64,000 nucleotides of DNA from Hyaloperonospora brassicae (taxonomy: Eukaryota > Oomycota > Peronosporomycetes > Peronosporales > Peronosporaceae). The position numbers were made by a program, and so were the translations under genes. Shown piece by piece: positions 20,451 to 32,934 of this stretch. The DNA lies in contig CANTFL010000909.1 in NCBI GenBank assembly GCA_947650285.1, positions 1 through 64,000 of the forward strand. Reading direction: 5' to 3'. The first letter of the stretch is position 1. Every line of letters starts with the position of its first letter. A model generated the notes under the pieces. That model worked only from the letters and a program-made list of their open reading frames with translations. It was not told the DNA's origin and ran no database searches.

Positions 20451-21760
20451 ATTCCCCCTCCTCAATATCGCTCTCCCAACTGTCTTCTGGTAGCAGAGCT
20501 TCATCAAAATTCAAGCGACATGCTTCATCCATCATAAGCTGATGCTTCGGCCGTTCAGAGAACGTCTTTACCCTCTTCAGCTTCGGTAGATGTACAATCA
20601 GAAATAGCCGATATGTGGTCCCAGCGATCTCCAATTTTACCGCGTGATCTCCACATATATCCGCAACTCGGAATTGGCCATGCCACATATGCGCTAACTT
20701 CTTCGCATATTCTTTCTTGACTCGATCCAGTTGTAGCCATACTTGCGTACCCACTTCGACTTCGTGTGGCTCCAGGTCTTTATTGTGTCAATCTGCTCTC
20801 TCCTGAATCGCGACTCGTAAGTGATCGTTCACTGCAGATCGAGATCGTTGGTATTGCTTTTAGATCTTTTATCTCCACCTCTTTGGGTCGCGATCTCGTG
20901 TTTCCTACTGATAACGTAGCTTCCAATGTTGATCGCGGGTCCCACCTATGAATCAGATAGAATGAGGTGTCCCCTTGGATCCGATCTTGCGCGTTATTGA
21001 TCGCAAATGTGAGCCGTTCAGCATACTCATTCCAATCCTGTTGATTGACATCAACCACATACATCTTGAGCGCTCTCGTCAGTGTTTGCATCATTCTTTC
21101 GTCCGTTCCATTTGCATAATTCTGTAGGCCATGGTAGCACGTTGCTTTCGTACTACGATTTGGCTGAAATTTCAGAAGAAGTCAGACATAAATCCCGGCT
21201 CTAGATCATGCCTGATATCTTCGCTAGCTCCGAAGCGTCGAAACACGTATTCTTCGTAATTTTCTGAGACCGTTTGTGCGGTCCGTGACGAGCTAGCTTT
21301 CGCGATCACATACCCGGAGAAGAGATCGACCCAAATGAGTGGTTCTGTATTCCCCTTGAGCGACTTAGGCAACGACGGTATGTGATCCATCGCGGTAATC
21401 TGAAATGGATAGGTCGCTTGTTAATTACGAGGCGATTTCCCATCAATCGTAGGACGCCCCTTTCCGGTCTCAAAATCGGTGCATTCGCTTACGTATCGTT
21501 GCACACTCCGATACAGCCCTCTCCAGTGGAATCGTTATCCGATTTTCTGGTACGTCCTGCCAATATCTTGGTGACCTGCCTCCAGAATTGCGTGGTAATG
21601 GTGCAAAAAGTCCTGTTGCAACGTATCTGGGATCACTAGACGCATCGAATTATCGCGATCTTCTGACTCTCTTTTCGCCATGGGGCAGAAGAAAGGCAGA
21701 TCGTTATTATCGATCTCGTACTCAGGTGCTAGTTTGTCGCACACCTACACTTCTCCAGCG
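20450..21760 (-). pseudogene. E2 integrase
   Basis: The zinc-binding region at 21,535-21,744 has HHYHAILEAGHQDIGRT. The core begins near 21,390 with MDHIPSLPKSLKGN, VDLFSGYVIAKASSSRTAQT (first catalytic Asp) and RRFGASEDIRHD (second Asp region), to 21,172. After a frame break it continues at 20,780-21,094 with ALKMYV, ERLTFAINNAQDR and DPRSTLEA. The C-terminal target-binding domain is at 20,560-20,754 (YRLFLIVHLPKLKRVKTF). The H2C2, DD and GPY-like parts are all identifiable, but breaks at ~21,170, ~20,780 and ~21,500 make it inactive. Confidence 0.85.
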
Positions 21761-22019
21761 TCGAGGATTGATATATCGCCGTTCAGGCAACTCTTTAGGT
21801 TGACGATCCAACGCTCTTCATCCTGCGCTTGTACCATTCGTCGAAATCTAATCCTCTGTACAATCTCCTCCTGTATACCTTCGGGGTGATGGCGTATCCA
21901 CTCGGCTGACCTTGTGACAGCAGTTATTCGAGCAAGCTGCCCATCCTGCTTGGGCTGCAACAATTTACCGAGACGGTTTAGAGTAATCAGATCTTGTCGA
22001 TCTTCTTCAGCTACCACCG

Positions 22020-22440
22020 TTCATCCATTTTCGTTCTGCAATGATGTGCTGGCTAGCAGATCCGCGCTTTGGTTCCATTCTCGCTTCATGCGTAGGAACT
22101 CCTGATTCGGCCACGATCTCAATTCGTCCAACGCTCTATGTATCAACAGTTGAAGGCCCGGTGCCTTGCAGTCGATCTCGCCGCGCATCTGTCAAATCAC
22201 CAAATTGGAGTCTCCGCAAAAAATCACTCACCTTCTGTACAGATCGGCGAGCAACTCGAAGCATAAAATCAAGCCATTATAATCAGCTTCGTTCACAGTT
22301 AGACCGAGAGCATATCTAGATTGTGCTGCCATGATCGTCCACTCAGGCAGTCTTCATATCACGGCACTGTACGAACCTTCTTTCTTCTTTATCCTCGCCG
22401 ATCCATCGAAACTGGCCACCAGCAACTTCTCATCTACTTC
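22020..22440 (-). pseudogene. E2 second (archaeal-like) RNase H
   Basis: Acidic motifs in order on the minus strand: VASFDGSARIKKKEG (22,390-22,435), a NEADYN segment near 22,290, CGDSNLVI near 22,210 followed by MRGEIDCKAP, and SADLLAS at about 22,050. This gives the D-E-D-D set of RNase HI. The same block occurs in E1, E3 and, at the window end, E4. Frames change within the domain. Confidence 0.75.
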
Positions 22441-22700
22441 CACCGTGGGTGGTGGCATTAATATCTTGAGTTGGCAGTTCTTTCGCGGGGATATTGCGAT
22501 CAGCATCTCTTTCATCTTTTCTCTCGGAGTGATACTCGCTGCTAACATACCCAAGATCTCTTTCTCTCCTTCTTCGCATTTATTCACATCCATAGTCCAT
22601 TTTGACAGCAAAGCAGCTAACCGCCCTAATCTCCCGCTGAGCTCTCGAGATTGCATCAACCACGCTGGCGTGGAATGTCGGTTCAGCTTAGTGATCTCCC
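22440..22700 (-). pseudogene. E2 connection segment between the two RNase H domains
   Basis: An open stretch with RLAALLSKWTMDVNKCEEGE and MLAASITPREKMKEMLIAI joins the RNase H domains; the E1 and E4 segments at 6,150-6,400 and 63,640-63,850 are homologous. No catalytic motif is visible. Confidence 0.65.
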
Positions 22701-22970
22701 GTGAGGCAAGTGTAGTGTATCATACGTCAAAAACACGAAGGAACGCCAGTACTTTCTTTTCCACCGTCCCGTAGTTAAGCTCATCGGGATTCAAAGTGCG
22801 GCTAGTGAACGCCACCGGATGATACACACCGTCATTCTCCTGTATCAGGGCCGCTGAGACACTCTACTTACTAGCGTAGACCACGATCACAAGAAGTCGA
22901 TCTGGGTCGAAATGTATAAGCATGGGGGCTGTAGCTATCTTAGCCTTTAGCATAGTGAAAGCAACCTTGG
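22700..22970 (-). pseudogene. E2 Ty3-type RNase H
   Basis: Reads LLVIVVYASK, a TAG in place of Trp, then SVSAALIQENDGVYHPVAF, TSRTLNPDELNYGTVEKKV and LAFLRVF. This is the normal Ty3/Gypsy RNase H with one premature stop at about 22,866. Confidence 0.8.
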
Positions 22971-23279
22971 CTTCCTTCCATCGATCCTCGTTCGACTATT
23001 CGCCTTCTGATGCGAGTTGAGATCGGCCGATCTCGAAGAAATCTGATTCCCTTAGCTCGTACAACACAGCTGCATATACCGCAAAATCTACAATGAAGCA
23101 GCGGTAGTAGTTCAAGCTCCCAAAAAAGATTGCATAGCTCGCAGCGTGCTAGGGAACGGGATGTTGACCAACGACTCCAAGTTATTTAGTAGAGTCTCTA
23201 GACCGTCCATTGACACTCGATGTACCAGATAATCGATCGTACGGCACCCCCAAAATCTCTTCGTGAGACTGATAGACAG

Positions 23280-24260
23280 GTTCTACTTATCACAAGCTTT
23301 CAGAAGTCGTTCCACTTTTGCGCACAAAGATTCCCATGACGTGGCTGGTATGGGAATATCGTCAATATAAGATCGGCGTCCCAGTATGGAGGGTCGTCGA
23401 TCTGTCTTAAATTCTTAGTGTTTGAACACGTCGATCGGGACATCTGAAGCTGAGCTCTGGCCAATCTTGAGATATCCATACAGCGCATTGTCAACAAGAC
23501 GTTCGTAGATCTGGGGCGCATTTTTAAGTCCAATAGGCATTCGTATCCACTCGAAAAGACCGAACGGCGTGACAAATGATGAGATCAGTTTCGCGCGCTC
23601 AGTCATTTCCACGACCCTAATTTCACTGACCATATTTAACGAGCAGTACCACAGAGCCTTATTCAAATCTTCCATCAGATCTTTGATCAGCGGCATGGGG
23701 TAAACTATCAGTCGCGTCAGCTGATTTACTCTTCGATAATTAATACAAAGGCGAATATCCACTCCATTCTCTTTGATTATCACCACTTACATAGATTCCC
23801 AAGGCGACGTCGATGGCTGAATGATTGTGGCCACTAGTAAATCATTGATGAGCTCCGACAACTTCTTAATGTATTTGGGCGCGAATGGCCGCGACTTGGC
23901 GGAATTTCTGTGCTATTTGTGCGGCCCCGCCGACATCGATATCACAAATCGCCCCTCGTGCTGCTGGCGGCATAGTATTGCCCTTCCCCATAAGAAGGTG
24001 ACGGCTCCTCCAAATCAACGATTTGACTTTTTGTTAATCTGTGGTGAGAGGGACATTAGGATCGCCGATCTGTATATCATAAGTCGTAACTTCTTACGTA
24101 GTTTTTGACATCTCTGGCAACACCGCCATGTGCTGTTCGATATCCTCAGCAAACAAATCTCCACTCTCGTGATAGTAGACTGGTGATTCTGCGATCTCAG
24201 TTGCATCGACATTAGGTGACTTCTCTTCTTCAGACTCTTTCTTCTCTTTAGACTGATTTT
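23280..24260 (-). pseudogene. E2 reverse transcriptase
   Basis: Motifs on the minus strand: VIIKENGVDIRLCINYRRVN (23,727-23,786), YPMPLIKDL, ALWYCSLNM, TPFGLFEWIRMPIGLKNAPQ (about 23,510-23,570) and YIDD at 23,358-23,369 in a shifted frame. The finger to palm part, 23,415-23,786, is open for 123 codons and is the best preserved RT of the window. Frameshifts lie upstream of 23,786 and near 23,410. Confidence 0.85.
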
Positions 24261-24404
24261 ATTCCGATCTGTTGTTGTTCAGATCGGCATCCAATGAAGA
24301 CCGTCTACTAACATGCCCTTCTTGTCCGATCTCGTGATCACCTTTTGTAGCTCACTGGGCTCCGATCTGATGGTTGTTATCCATGGGCGATAGATCTGAT
24401 TCAT

Positions 24405-25112
24405 TCAAAAGGTCGATCCAACTCCGTCGATCCTTCCTTCTTTCGTATCCACGGTATATATTTTTTGCAAATTCTCGTTCCCGGCCTGTCGCGTCACCTT
24501 AGAGACCGCTAGAGATGCATCTTTTAGTGGATCGGCCGGTCGCTTCATGACACGTTTAGGGACGACGTATACAGGGAGATCTACCAATTGTCCGATCTGC
24601 TCCTCTGGAAGTTCATTCACGCGATCTGTCGTTGCTTCATACGCTAGAGTTTGCCACTCTTTGTACTTACACAATCCGACCGTCACATAACCTTGAGTCC
24701 GAGGTACCATATCGCCTTCCGTCCACAAGCCTAACATGGTGTGGGTGGGCAGTACGATCTCACGATTGTGAATGTTGGTCATCTGCAAGTATTTTGTCTT
24801 ACCCAACCCCGAGATCACCGTGGGAACCCAATCTGGTCCTTTAGTGTTCCACAACTTCATCCTGGCCCCACCGGTCCCAATCTTCACTTCTCTTGACTCT
24901 CCAACCGGGATCACCACATGTTGGTCCTTCGCCGTTCTATGCTGTATCATCGATCCGTCCGCGATACGACGTCCTGCGAGATGAATGCGGACTTCTTCCA
25001 GTAGGCATAACGCACCGTCGGCTAGATCTAGCCGCACTCCGGCAGGGACCATAAATTTCATTCCTATTAAATTGCATCTTGCCCCGCCTGATCGCCAACC
25101 TACACATTGCAA
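24405..25112 (-). pseudogene. E2 protease end and protease-RT linker
   Basis: A 235-codon open frame, the longest pol frame in E2. It begins in the last part of the protease (MKFMVPAGVRLDLADGAL) and continues through RIHLAGRRI, WVPTVISGLGKTKYL and GYVTVGLCKYKEWQ, homologous to E1 at 3,640-4,100. No catalytic motif; it is a spacer before RT. Confidence 0.65.
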
Positions 25113-25420
25113 TAATATACCTGCGATCCCGCGAGGCTTACCTTGATCTTGGTACGTTCTATAGTCATGTACGGAGTTTATCCGATCCCGAAACGCTCTT
25201 TTCGATTACTTTCGTCAATAATGCAACCAACCTTACATTCAAAGGTGGTGTCAATAATCGACACTTCACCACCAAAATCAAATAGCAGAGTTGCTTTCAC
25301 GTTATTGATCTTGCCAACAGCCTTTGCCTGCTTAAATCACTTCCCGGGCGAGTAATGCTTTCAGTACCCACGAGATTTACCATAAGCGAGCTCGATCTCC
25401 ATAGTTGGTTCAGATCGCGA
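25113..25420 (-). pseudogene. E2 aspartic protease core
   Basis: The active-site segment reads TLLFDFGGEVSII with the catalytic Asp codon at 25,277-25,279; the usual Ser/Thr after it is Phe (DFG instead of DSG/DTG), which would be expected to harm activity. Frames are broken on both sides. Confidence 0.65.
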
Positions 25421-27796
25421 ATACTCGTCGATCCTCTTCCGACTGGACACAGAAGAAACGAGGGTTGACTTCGAACGAGATATATTTGTTCCCATATCTT
25501 CATTCTACTTACTCTCGCGATCTGTCTTCGTTTCTACGTTTGCAATAATGCAAAGCCCCGATCGCTCGGCTCGTACCAGCTTCAAACCTGGCGAGCGCTC
25601 TAGTTTAACATCTTCTCGACCTTCTCTGGCAACATCCCCGCATTCTTGTTTGGGACTTAGCACTGGCGGATCATGTTGTAGAACTCCTCCATGGGACACT
25701 TCCCCGGATCTTGTATCTCGCCACTGGCGCGACACACGAAAAAACAATTGTCTGAGGGATGTCCTTTACGCCCACACATATGTCAAATGAGACGCTTCGA
25801 GAAACCGAGATCTCCATGCTTGGTAGATCGGCAATGAGTACACGGTTCTGATGGCATACTGCGACCTTAGTCTTGACGACCACTCGGATCCGCCGATCCC
25901 ATGTTCGCCGAAGTGTCGCTGGTTGATTTGCGCCAATCTGCAGCAGCGGCCACATAAATAGATCTCAAACGATCTTCTGACTCCGATCCGTCGGTATCTA
26001 AGTCGGACTCGCTCCTGATGTCCTCGGTACGGATCATCCTCAATGCCCATGCGAGCTTAGACGATACTGGATCGGGCGTTCCCTTCTGTCTGAATTTCTG
26101 ACGATCCCATCATCACTTTCCCCTGTCGAGATCTCCCCTGTTTGTATCCACGCAGTGCCGTGTACATGGCTTCCGCATCGGCTAAATTAAGCAATAGCAA
26201 TTGGTTGGTAGATCGGGATCATCCAGAGTGTCAATGTAATGGTTGACACGTTCCTTGCGTGCGGCCGCCAATCCAGTCATCACGGGTATGTTCGCCTGTA
26301 TTCCCATCACGTTAAGCCGATGCAAGTACTGCAGAGGGTTTTCTTTCGACGGCTTCTTCGCGTGGTAATATTGCCGGCTTGCTGACAATCAATGTCCCGC
26401 ATATCCCACCAGGAAGCTAGTCATTAAATTCTTCCAATTGACTGGTGATTCTGCTCAGCTAGCGATACCAGTAGAGAGCTGGTCCCACAATTAGATCGCC
26501 GAAGACCAAACATTTCTCATCGTCCGGCGCCTGGTCCAGGAGGAACGCTTATTTGACTTTGCCCATCCAGATCCGGGATTTGTCCTCTTCCCGATCTTTC
26601 CCTGATAATTATTTCAACTTTTAGATCGCTGAGATCCTGATCGTCTGCGTTATGGCACTAGCCCCGGTAGACATACCGGTCGTGGCTACTTGAGGTCGTC
26701 GTGGTTCAGTCTCCCATAGATCGTCCGGATCGTATTCCGCCTTTTGATGAATCTGCTGGTCATTGTCTGACCCCACCGATTCCATCTCCACATCCGGCCT
26801 GTCGTTATTTCCTCGCGAAGGTGGAAGAAAAGTACGTTGATTTGGATTGTGGATATGCTGTCGGTTCAACCGTTGGGCTGTCCGTTGATCCGCCTAGTAC
26901 TTCTTCATCGCTGTATTAAAAAACTATTTATATTGTCCTCTTCTTGATCTTCTAAACTTGTGAATGTACCGGTCGATCTTGGTTGGGTGTCGATCTTGGC
27001 CTGTTCTCGAAAAGGGTCGATCCTGGCCTTGCCGATCTTGTCGTTCACCAGAAATAATCTTCCCGATGGTCTAAGAGACATCCGCCGAATGCTGATGGAC
27101 CCATCTGACTCGATCTCGGAGTCAGCCGAGGCATAGTGAGGCGATCCTGAGGGGTTTCCTGAGGTGAACCTGAAGGAATGGCGACCTCGTTTTTAGAAGT
27201 GTTAGTCTTGCCCACTAGAAGTATCATGACCTCCACGAACTCGCTTACTGCGTTCTTCCACTTTTCCAAGCTGCATCCCGTCACTTTATATCCATTAAAA
27301 TCATTAGGGCAGAAGCCAGTGTCATTCAATATCTGCAAAATCACACTGATTGCGCCCAGTTTGATAGTCACGGGCAGCGGGATCGAGATCGGCTTATCCA
27401 GAGAATCGATCAACTTGGGCCGTTATATCGTAAACACTGGATCCGTTTTGAGCAGTGTCGCCGAGTGGCTATACTATCATTGCCATTTCGCACGCTTCCA
27501 CGTCTCGTTTGACGTTCCGGCCTCACTGTATGCGATCTCCATTGTGCCATATTCCGTCTTTAGCATCGCGATCTCGTCCAATTCTTGACCGTATTTCTCT
27601 TTGACACCGATCTTTGATTCCACGGTCTGGTCGATCTGGCGACCTTTGCTTTCCGATCTCGGCGTTCTCGGCATAGCTCGTCCCGGAATGGCAGACTTCT
27701 CTATCGGCCTCCTCGGCTTGAGTTCAAGTGACCTGTCGACGAGAAGATAGGGTTTGTCTTTCGCCGGTTTGGTTTCACCATTGGACTTTCATCCAG

Positions 27797-27822
27797 CAGA
27801 TCGCTCTTTGCAGAGCGATCTG
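27797..27822 (-). other. E2 leader hairpin with GCAA tetraloop
   Basis: A perfect 11-bp stem (cagatcgctct / agagcgatctg on the minus strand) with loop GCAA. It starts 259 nt after the LTR, as in E1. Two stem pairs differ from E1 and both are compensated (T-A to C-G and G-C to T-A), while the encoded residues change (Ala to Ser, His to Ser). Confidence 0.75.
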
Positions 27823-28061
27823 CGGTGGCCCCCGAAAGGAACCTAGAAAAGAATTGAGATTTATCTTCCAGATCGATCTCTCGATCTTCCTCTTTAATTT
27901 TAAAACCATCAGAGTCTCTCCCAAAACTCTGATAATCTTTGGATCTTGTGCATATGCGTGTCTGCGTCAATTCCCTTATCGCTGACACTTAAATCCCAGG
28001 TTCTTGCTTGATCTTGACATCTTTGCCAGTGTACTCACGTTGATATTCAGAGGTCTCAGAA

Positions 28062-28080
28062 GGTCCGAGCACGCGCACCA
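28062..28080 (-). other. E2 candidate primer-binding site overlapping the gag start
   Basis: On the minus strand TGGTGCGCGTGC starts two bases after the LTR and overlaps the gag ATG. Its complement ends in GCGCACCA. No tRNA can be named from sequence alone. Confidence 0.4.
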
Positions 28081-28081
28081 T

Positions 28082-29961
28082 TGTGGTGAAGTCGATCTCG
28101 CAAAATCGCTTGTGTGAGGGTCGATCTGTCACTAGCCTAGACTTGCCGAGTCACGGAGGTGGTACTCCGATCCGTGCCTTGTTGCATGGCCTTGTGCTCG
28201 CCTTGTGTACCCGTCGGTTGGGCTGGCTTGAGCTCTTCGTAGTAGCCTTATGAGATGTCGATCTCGCTGAAGGTTAGGGTTGAGAGTCCGCTCTAGATGC
28301 GGAGATCTTCACACCACGAACATGTGTTCTGCGATCTGGATCTAGAGTCAATGAAATCTCTATTTGGCGATGTCGCGATCTTGATCTTGAGGCGCGGCGG
28401 TCTCGATCTGTCTTCAGGATCGGGACCTTTGCTGTGCGGAAATCTTCACTCAGCAAATAGTAGTCCTGCGTCGATCTTGCCTTGGGATCGGTCCGATCTG
28501 GTCTCGGGATCGGCCGATCTTGCTGGAAGTGCGCAATGTGGGCAGATAGGTGTCCTGTTTCGTCAAAATGAAACGTGTCGATCTGCCTTGTAGATCGCTT
28601 CGATCTTGCTCGGTCTTGTCTTGAACTCCTTGTCCAGATCTTCTGAACACTTGAGCCGTCTCTCGATCTTGTAACCAAAATCCTTTTCCTTGTCGCTGCT
28701 ACCCCTAGCAGTTGAGTTGAGTATGAGTACTTGATCGATCCGGGCCAAAATTCCCGAGATCGCTCTTCTCGATCTTGGCCAACTATCCAAGATCGGTCTT
28801 CAATGTCCTTGTAGCACGCGTGCCTCAAACCGTCGCGGAAGCCAAAGAAATCTTGCCCGGAAGAGAGGGGGAACGCGCGTCGTCAGCAGAAGAAGTAGAG
28901 TTCAAGTCTGTTTTATTAACCAACAGAAAGACTAGCCAACCCATCTTTAAGCCTATTCCCAACTATAGGTCACCCTCCAAGTCGATGACACCTTTAAGCT
29001 TGACCGCCCCTTGAACACGTGTCGAAATTTCGTGACATGTACTTCAAAGACAGCGTCGATATTCCCGATATCGTGCCTAAATGCCCAAAAGAGACCAAAT
29101 CCCAAATACGGTACCAAATCCCCATTTTTTGGTACCAAAAGGTCCGAAATAGTACTTAAGTGCCAAATGTGACTAAATCAATTTTGCGACGTCAGTTCAA
29201 CCGGCTTCCACTGGCTCTTTTGGTCCGTACTTTTGCGACATCACTCATTGACCTTCAATAAACATATTAATCCTGATCCCAAAGTCTCAGTAGCGATATA
29301 TCCATAATCAATAGGAACATGACCGATCTGGGGCCCAAGTTCGAGATCGTTGAGATCGACACGGTACAATTCAGCAGTAGATGTTCTTCTGTTCATTGTA
29401 CGTGCTCGAATATCACCCTTCAGGGTTTATCTGGTCCACGAGACTCTCCACATAGCTCCCTGGACCTCCACGAGTATCCACGTTTCCAGATCGGGCTATA
29501 ATTAACCCAAATCAGTACTTCCATTGTGAGATCGGTAAAGAGTATTACCGATCTGCAGGATGTTACACCTTCGTCCCAGAGTCATATCGCATCGCATCAC
29601 CTGGTACCAGATGCATCTTTCCAGAATGACTTGGCCACAATATCCACGACCGTTGCTATACGTATCCTTCTCCTCGACCAACATTCAGGTAAATTGAATG
29701 ACTTCGTCCCACTTCCTCGTCCCAGATCGCTCCATGGGAATCGTTCTATTTGTCGTCTTGCCCCAAATCGCTCTGTCCCCGGTCGTTCCATATCCATCAG
29801 TCTGGCGACAGTTGGATCGGATCGCCGATCCCCGTTGAGATCGCTTTGCATCTCCTTATTGGATTGATAGGTCCCTTGATATCATTTTCCACCAGTTAGT
29901 GACACCCCAACTGAATGGCCACCGATCCACGTCCTATCGTTTGATCCGTGACTCTAACACA
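28082..29961 (-). repeat. E2 5' LTR
   Basis: 1,880 bp, partner of 15,229-17,108 at constant offset 12,853. It is nearly identical over 28,264-29,929 and about 90% identical over 28,082-28,263. Confidence 0.9.
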
Positions 29962-29965
29962 CTAG
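29962..29965. other. E2 target-site duplication, right
   Basis: CTAG directly after the LTR end, matching 15,225-15,228. Four bases is a usual duplication length for Gypsy elements. Confidence 0.75.
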
Positions 29966-30949
29966 TATATACTTTAATATAGATATACTTATGAATACAG
30001 CAAAGTAAGTTAAAGGCTTTACTATCCTGCATACATCTCTCTTTTTGCATTAAATGATTGCATATTCTTTCTCTTTCATAGAAGAAAGTGCGGTTGTCAT
30101 GCATATGCCTGCTGTTATGAATAACTATCCGCTTATATTATCTCAGAAAGAGGAATTTACACCAATCAAAATGTAGAATTCTCTTTCTAAGCTCATGTAA
30201 GTTACACGACCAGTTCAGTGCACGATTTTAATTCAGTTCAATATTTTATCTAGTACCGCATATTAAACGAATAATACACGTATAAACAACATGGTAAAGC
30301 CGATGTAGCGGCGGTTGTTAAATACATTGTCCTTCTTTATAACGTTATTGACAAAATTCTGCGAGATGAAAAAATCAGTTAAATTTGGGCCCATTTAACA
30401 GGGTACCGGGTTAGAGCGCGACTACTGGCCGGTTGCTTCTGCTAGCATTTCTTAGTAACCAGCCTGTCTGCGATGTCGATCGTTTCTCTAAGCTTCTTCT
30501 GCTTGTGTACAGGCTCTGAAGGGATACTAAGGGTTGCATTCTATACTAAGATGACCACAATTGGGCGGCATATAAGTCAGGAATGCATGCCAAAGTCGTC
30601 TCTCACTTCCCTATCTCGATACTCGACGAGACGCTTGTTGATTTGAATAACAAAGAGGGTATAGACCAGTACCCCGGACGCCCCAAATCGCATTACTGGA
30701 TTTCTCAAGGATAGCAATGCGGTATAAATATCTTGCAATCTCAATGGCTGTCTGTTTAAAACAGCGCTAAGTTCGTCGTTTTGTACATTGAAGCTATTTA
30801 AGCTCGCGAAAGTTTTATAAATCAGCTAGCAGACGGTCACGTCAATCAGCTAGAAGACGTGAGTCGCGTTTTCAGATAAGGCGATCATCATGATGCCATG
30901 CTCGTATCAGAAGATTACTAAATTAAAAAAAACACGGTTGATGTGATTA
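29966..30949. other. AT-rich stretch, start of it the right half of the E2-split repeat
   Basis: The first ~60 bases resemble 50,599-50,660 and continue the repeat interrupted by E2. The rest has no recognisable gene or repeat. Confidence 0.45.
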
Positions 30950-31745
30950 TGATAAATAACATAAAGACAGAAAGGCTTTGCAGAATTTACCAATATTCAC
31001 ATGCGTGGAAATGTTTTACAAGATCAACATGAATATTTTATGAATAAACTGGGCTTCCAGCACGATCAAGAGAATCTCAAACGAGTCCTTGAAGATCTTG
31101 GCAGCATTGAATATCCAGGCGAACCTAGGACGAGCGCGCCGTCGATTTCGAGCTCTTTGAGCTATGTCTTAATCAGGAGAACTCCATGGGTCATGGTTAG
31201 GTACGGGAAAGAGATACCAGATGCAATAACGGCCGCCACGTAGGAAATGTGGTAGTTGGAATTGATCTTCTGTGTCTACAAGCTCTAGAGCCTTTGATGG
31301 CAATGACGGTGCGGGTCGTAAGCTTCATCTTAAATGAAGTTTTGTCTATGTTAGAGGCCCACTACGGTCGATCCTATTTCAATGAGCAGCTTCGCCATCG
31401 TGTTGAAAATAGCGTGGACCTACGACTTTTTTAAGGCGTTTCGCACTCTCTGATGCCCTGCGCTGTGCGTGGTACGAGCACTAAGTGGAGACCGAGAAAG
31501 CGCGTGTACCATCCAGACGTCAGATGTATCTGCTAGTTAGCTCTTGTGCGCTCCTGCAGCGCGTCATAGATCATCGTTGTGCGCTTCAGGATGTCTTTTC
31601 GGGCAACAGGCGGGCCCAAGGGCTGCATGGCGGCAATCCACTCCACCAGGTGTCTCTTTGAATCTGCTGATATTGCAGGCTTTGTGCCGCGGCGTAGCCC
31701 TTCATTCGGGATCCCGCTTTGCAAATCCCTCTCCCTCTTGAACAC
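30950..31745 (-). pseudogene. CENP-B/pogo-like DDE transposase relic
   Basis: Minus-strand fragments in the right order for this family: an HTH CENP-B-type segment at 31,533-31,745 (DSKRHLVEWIAAMQPLGPPV, then ARKDILKR), a WYTRFL...RTAQGI segment at about 31,445-31,515, SNIDKTSFKMKLTTRTVIAI then KGSRA at about 31,268-31,350 (the first catalytic Asp region, usually MDET), and YVAAVIASGISFPYL at about 31,190-31,240. Frames change several times. It once catalysed DNA transposition; terminal inverted repeats were not found. Confidence 0.55.
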
Positions 31746-32618
31746 TATACGTAGATAAGTAGAAAAATTCTGCGCGATCTGGGCGTACGATCACATTTGT
31801 TTACTCTCTCCCGACGTCTAGCTTCTCGGAGAGCCCGCGTCGCCTTATTATCTGCCTTCTTAATTTAATTTTCTTTTTAAATGGAAGTAAGTGCCCTCTT
31901 ACTTACAATCCTTTTTAATCGATAAATTCACCTCGTACACAGCGGAACGTGAAATGAACCAATTCAACTCCTATCTGCCAATCAAATTGTTTAGGTTCGA
32001 AATATCGAGATTCCATTGGACAGTAATCAGCTTCGTGCACTGAAGCAATACTGTGCACGAAACTGTTTGTCCACTTTACTATATAGGTCAACAATTATAA
32101 TGGTAGATACCTGCTGACCACCTATTGCGCGCGTCTAGTAGCGATGTGTAAATTTGTAGACTGAAATGATGGCCTATATCAGTCAATAAGTGGAGCGGTG
32201 CTGAAAATATGCCTTTGTAGATAATATTATGCAATATTTTACTTAGCAAGATAATAATTTAGAATATATTCAATGGATCTACAATCATGACTCTATTTTA
32301 TATCGATTACATGTATTGGACTCACCTGTTTTCACTTACACTGGCGTCATTATCGATGCTGAGATTAGCATAAGTGTACATTTCACGATAAGCTACAGAA
32401 GATGGGCAAGCATCATTGTAGGTACGAGCTTGAAGCGTCCCCGCACTTTTTTGTCGTCCATAGTGTAACGGGCTGATGCTGTTACATAAAAATTGTATAC
32501 GAAAGTACCAATTTTTGAGCATTTTTCGATTTTGATAATATGTAATCGACAACACTCGAAAAATGATGTTGTCGGAATAATACCTCTAAGGGTAATATCC
32601 GTGGAGGGGTTCACTTCT
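31746..32618. other. Intergenic, no recognisable gene
   Basis: AT-rich; only short reading frames. A ~35-base segment near 32,035-32,073 (ctgaagcaatactgtgcacg) resembles one near 33,362-33,390. Confidence 0.4.
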
Positions 32619-32934
32619 TGGTTGATGTACCGTGTGCATCAACCAAATTAACCACCAATCGCTGCCGGACGCGCACAATGGGTGGTGTGCAGAAGACCCA
32701 CATAGGAGACAGTAGTTTAATATAGTTAGTTTAAGACGAAAGATGGTTTAGTAAGAAAATATCTATATTAAAAAACAGTTTTACTTTTCCCTCAAGACAG
32801 AGACTTAAGGTTCTGTATTGTCTTGGTCGCGCTTCCTCACGCAACGTGTACGTGACGTCGGGCGTACTCACCCTTGTATCGTTATCAATGCAAGGCCTTG
32901 TTTAGTTACCTGAGGAAGAGCGTGCCCCGTTACA
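32619..32934. repeat. LTR-like dispersed repeat, copy A
   Basis: About 75-80% identical to 51,899-52,186 across its length. Both begin TGGTTGATG, open with a hairpin (ggttgatg...catcaacc), share accaccaatcgctgc, gtttaatatagtta, gtgtacgtgacgtcggg and end ccccgttaca. TG...CA ends and ~300-bp size suggest solo LTRs, but no target duplication is clear here. Confidence 0.6.

Larger units (their letters stand above)
25500..28081 (-). pseudogene. gag: E2 gag polyprotein, broken
   Basis: The frame starts with ATG (Met-Val-Arg-Val) at 28,081, the first base after the 5' LTR, and aligns with E1 gag (shared VKIK-x-E). Recognisable later parts are a coiled-coil-like segment (27,477-27,674), a capsid-like segment with LQYLHRLNVMGIQANIP (26,182-26,388), and the zinc knuckle at about 25,745-25,790. 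In the knuckle CGRKGHPSDNC is kept but the first Cys codon has become TGA (25,783-25,785), followed by GKCPMEEFYN. It would form the particle and bind RNA; stops make it inactive. Confidence 0.75.
15229..29961 (-). mobile_element. E2: Ty3/Gypsy LTR retrotransposon, complete in outline, reading frames broken
   Basis: Two direct repeats with constant offset 12,853 (15,229-17,108 and 28,082-29,961) flank gag-pol genes on the minus strand. The LTRs begin TGTGG; the left one ends CCACA. The 4-bp target duplication CTAG (15,225-15,228 and 29,962-29,965) brackets the element. Order on the minus strand: gag, protease, RT, RNase H, second RNase H, integrase, chromodomain, antisense region, 3' LTR. Total 14.7 kb. 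LTRs differ by about 1% over most of their length, so insertion is fairly recent, yet the coding region has many stops; it may have been copied in trans as an already defective element. Confidence 0.92.
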
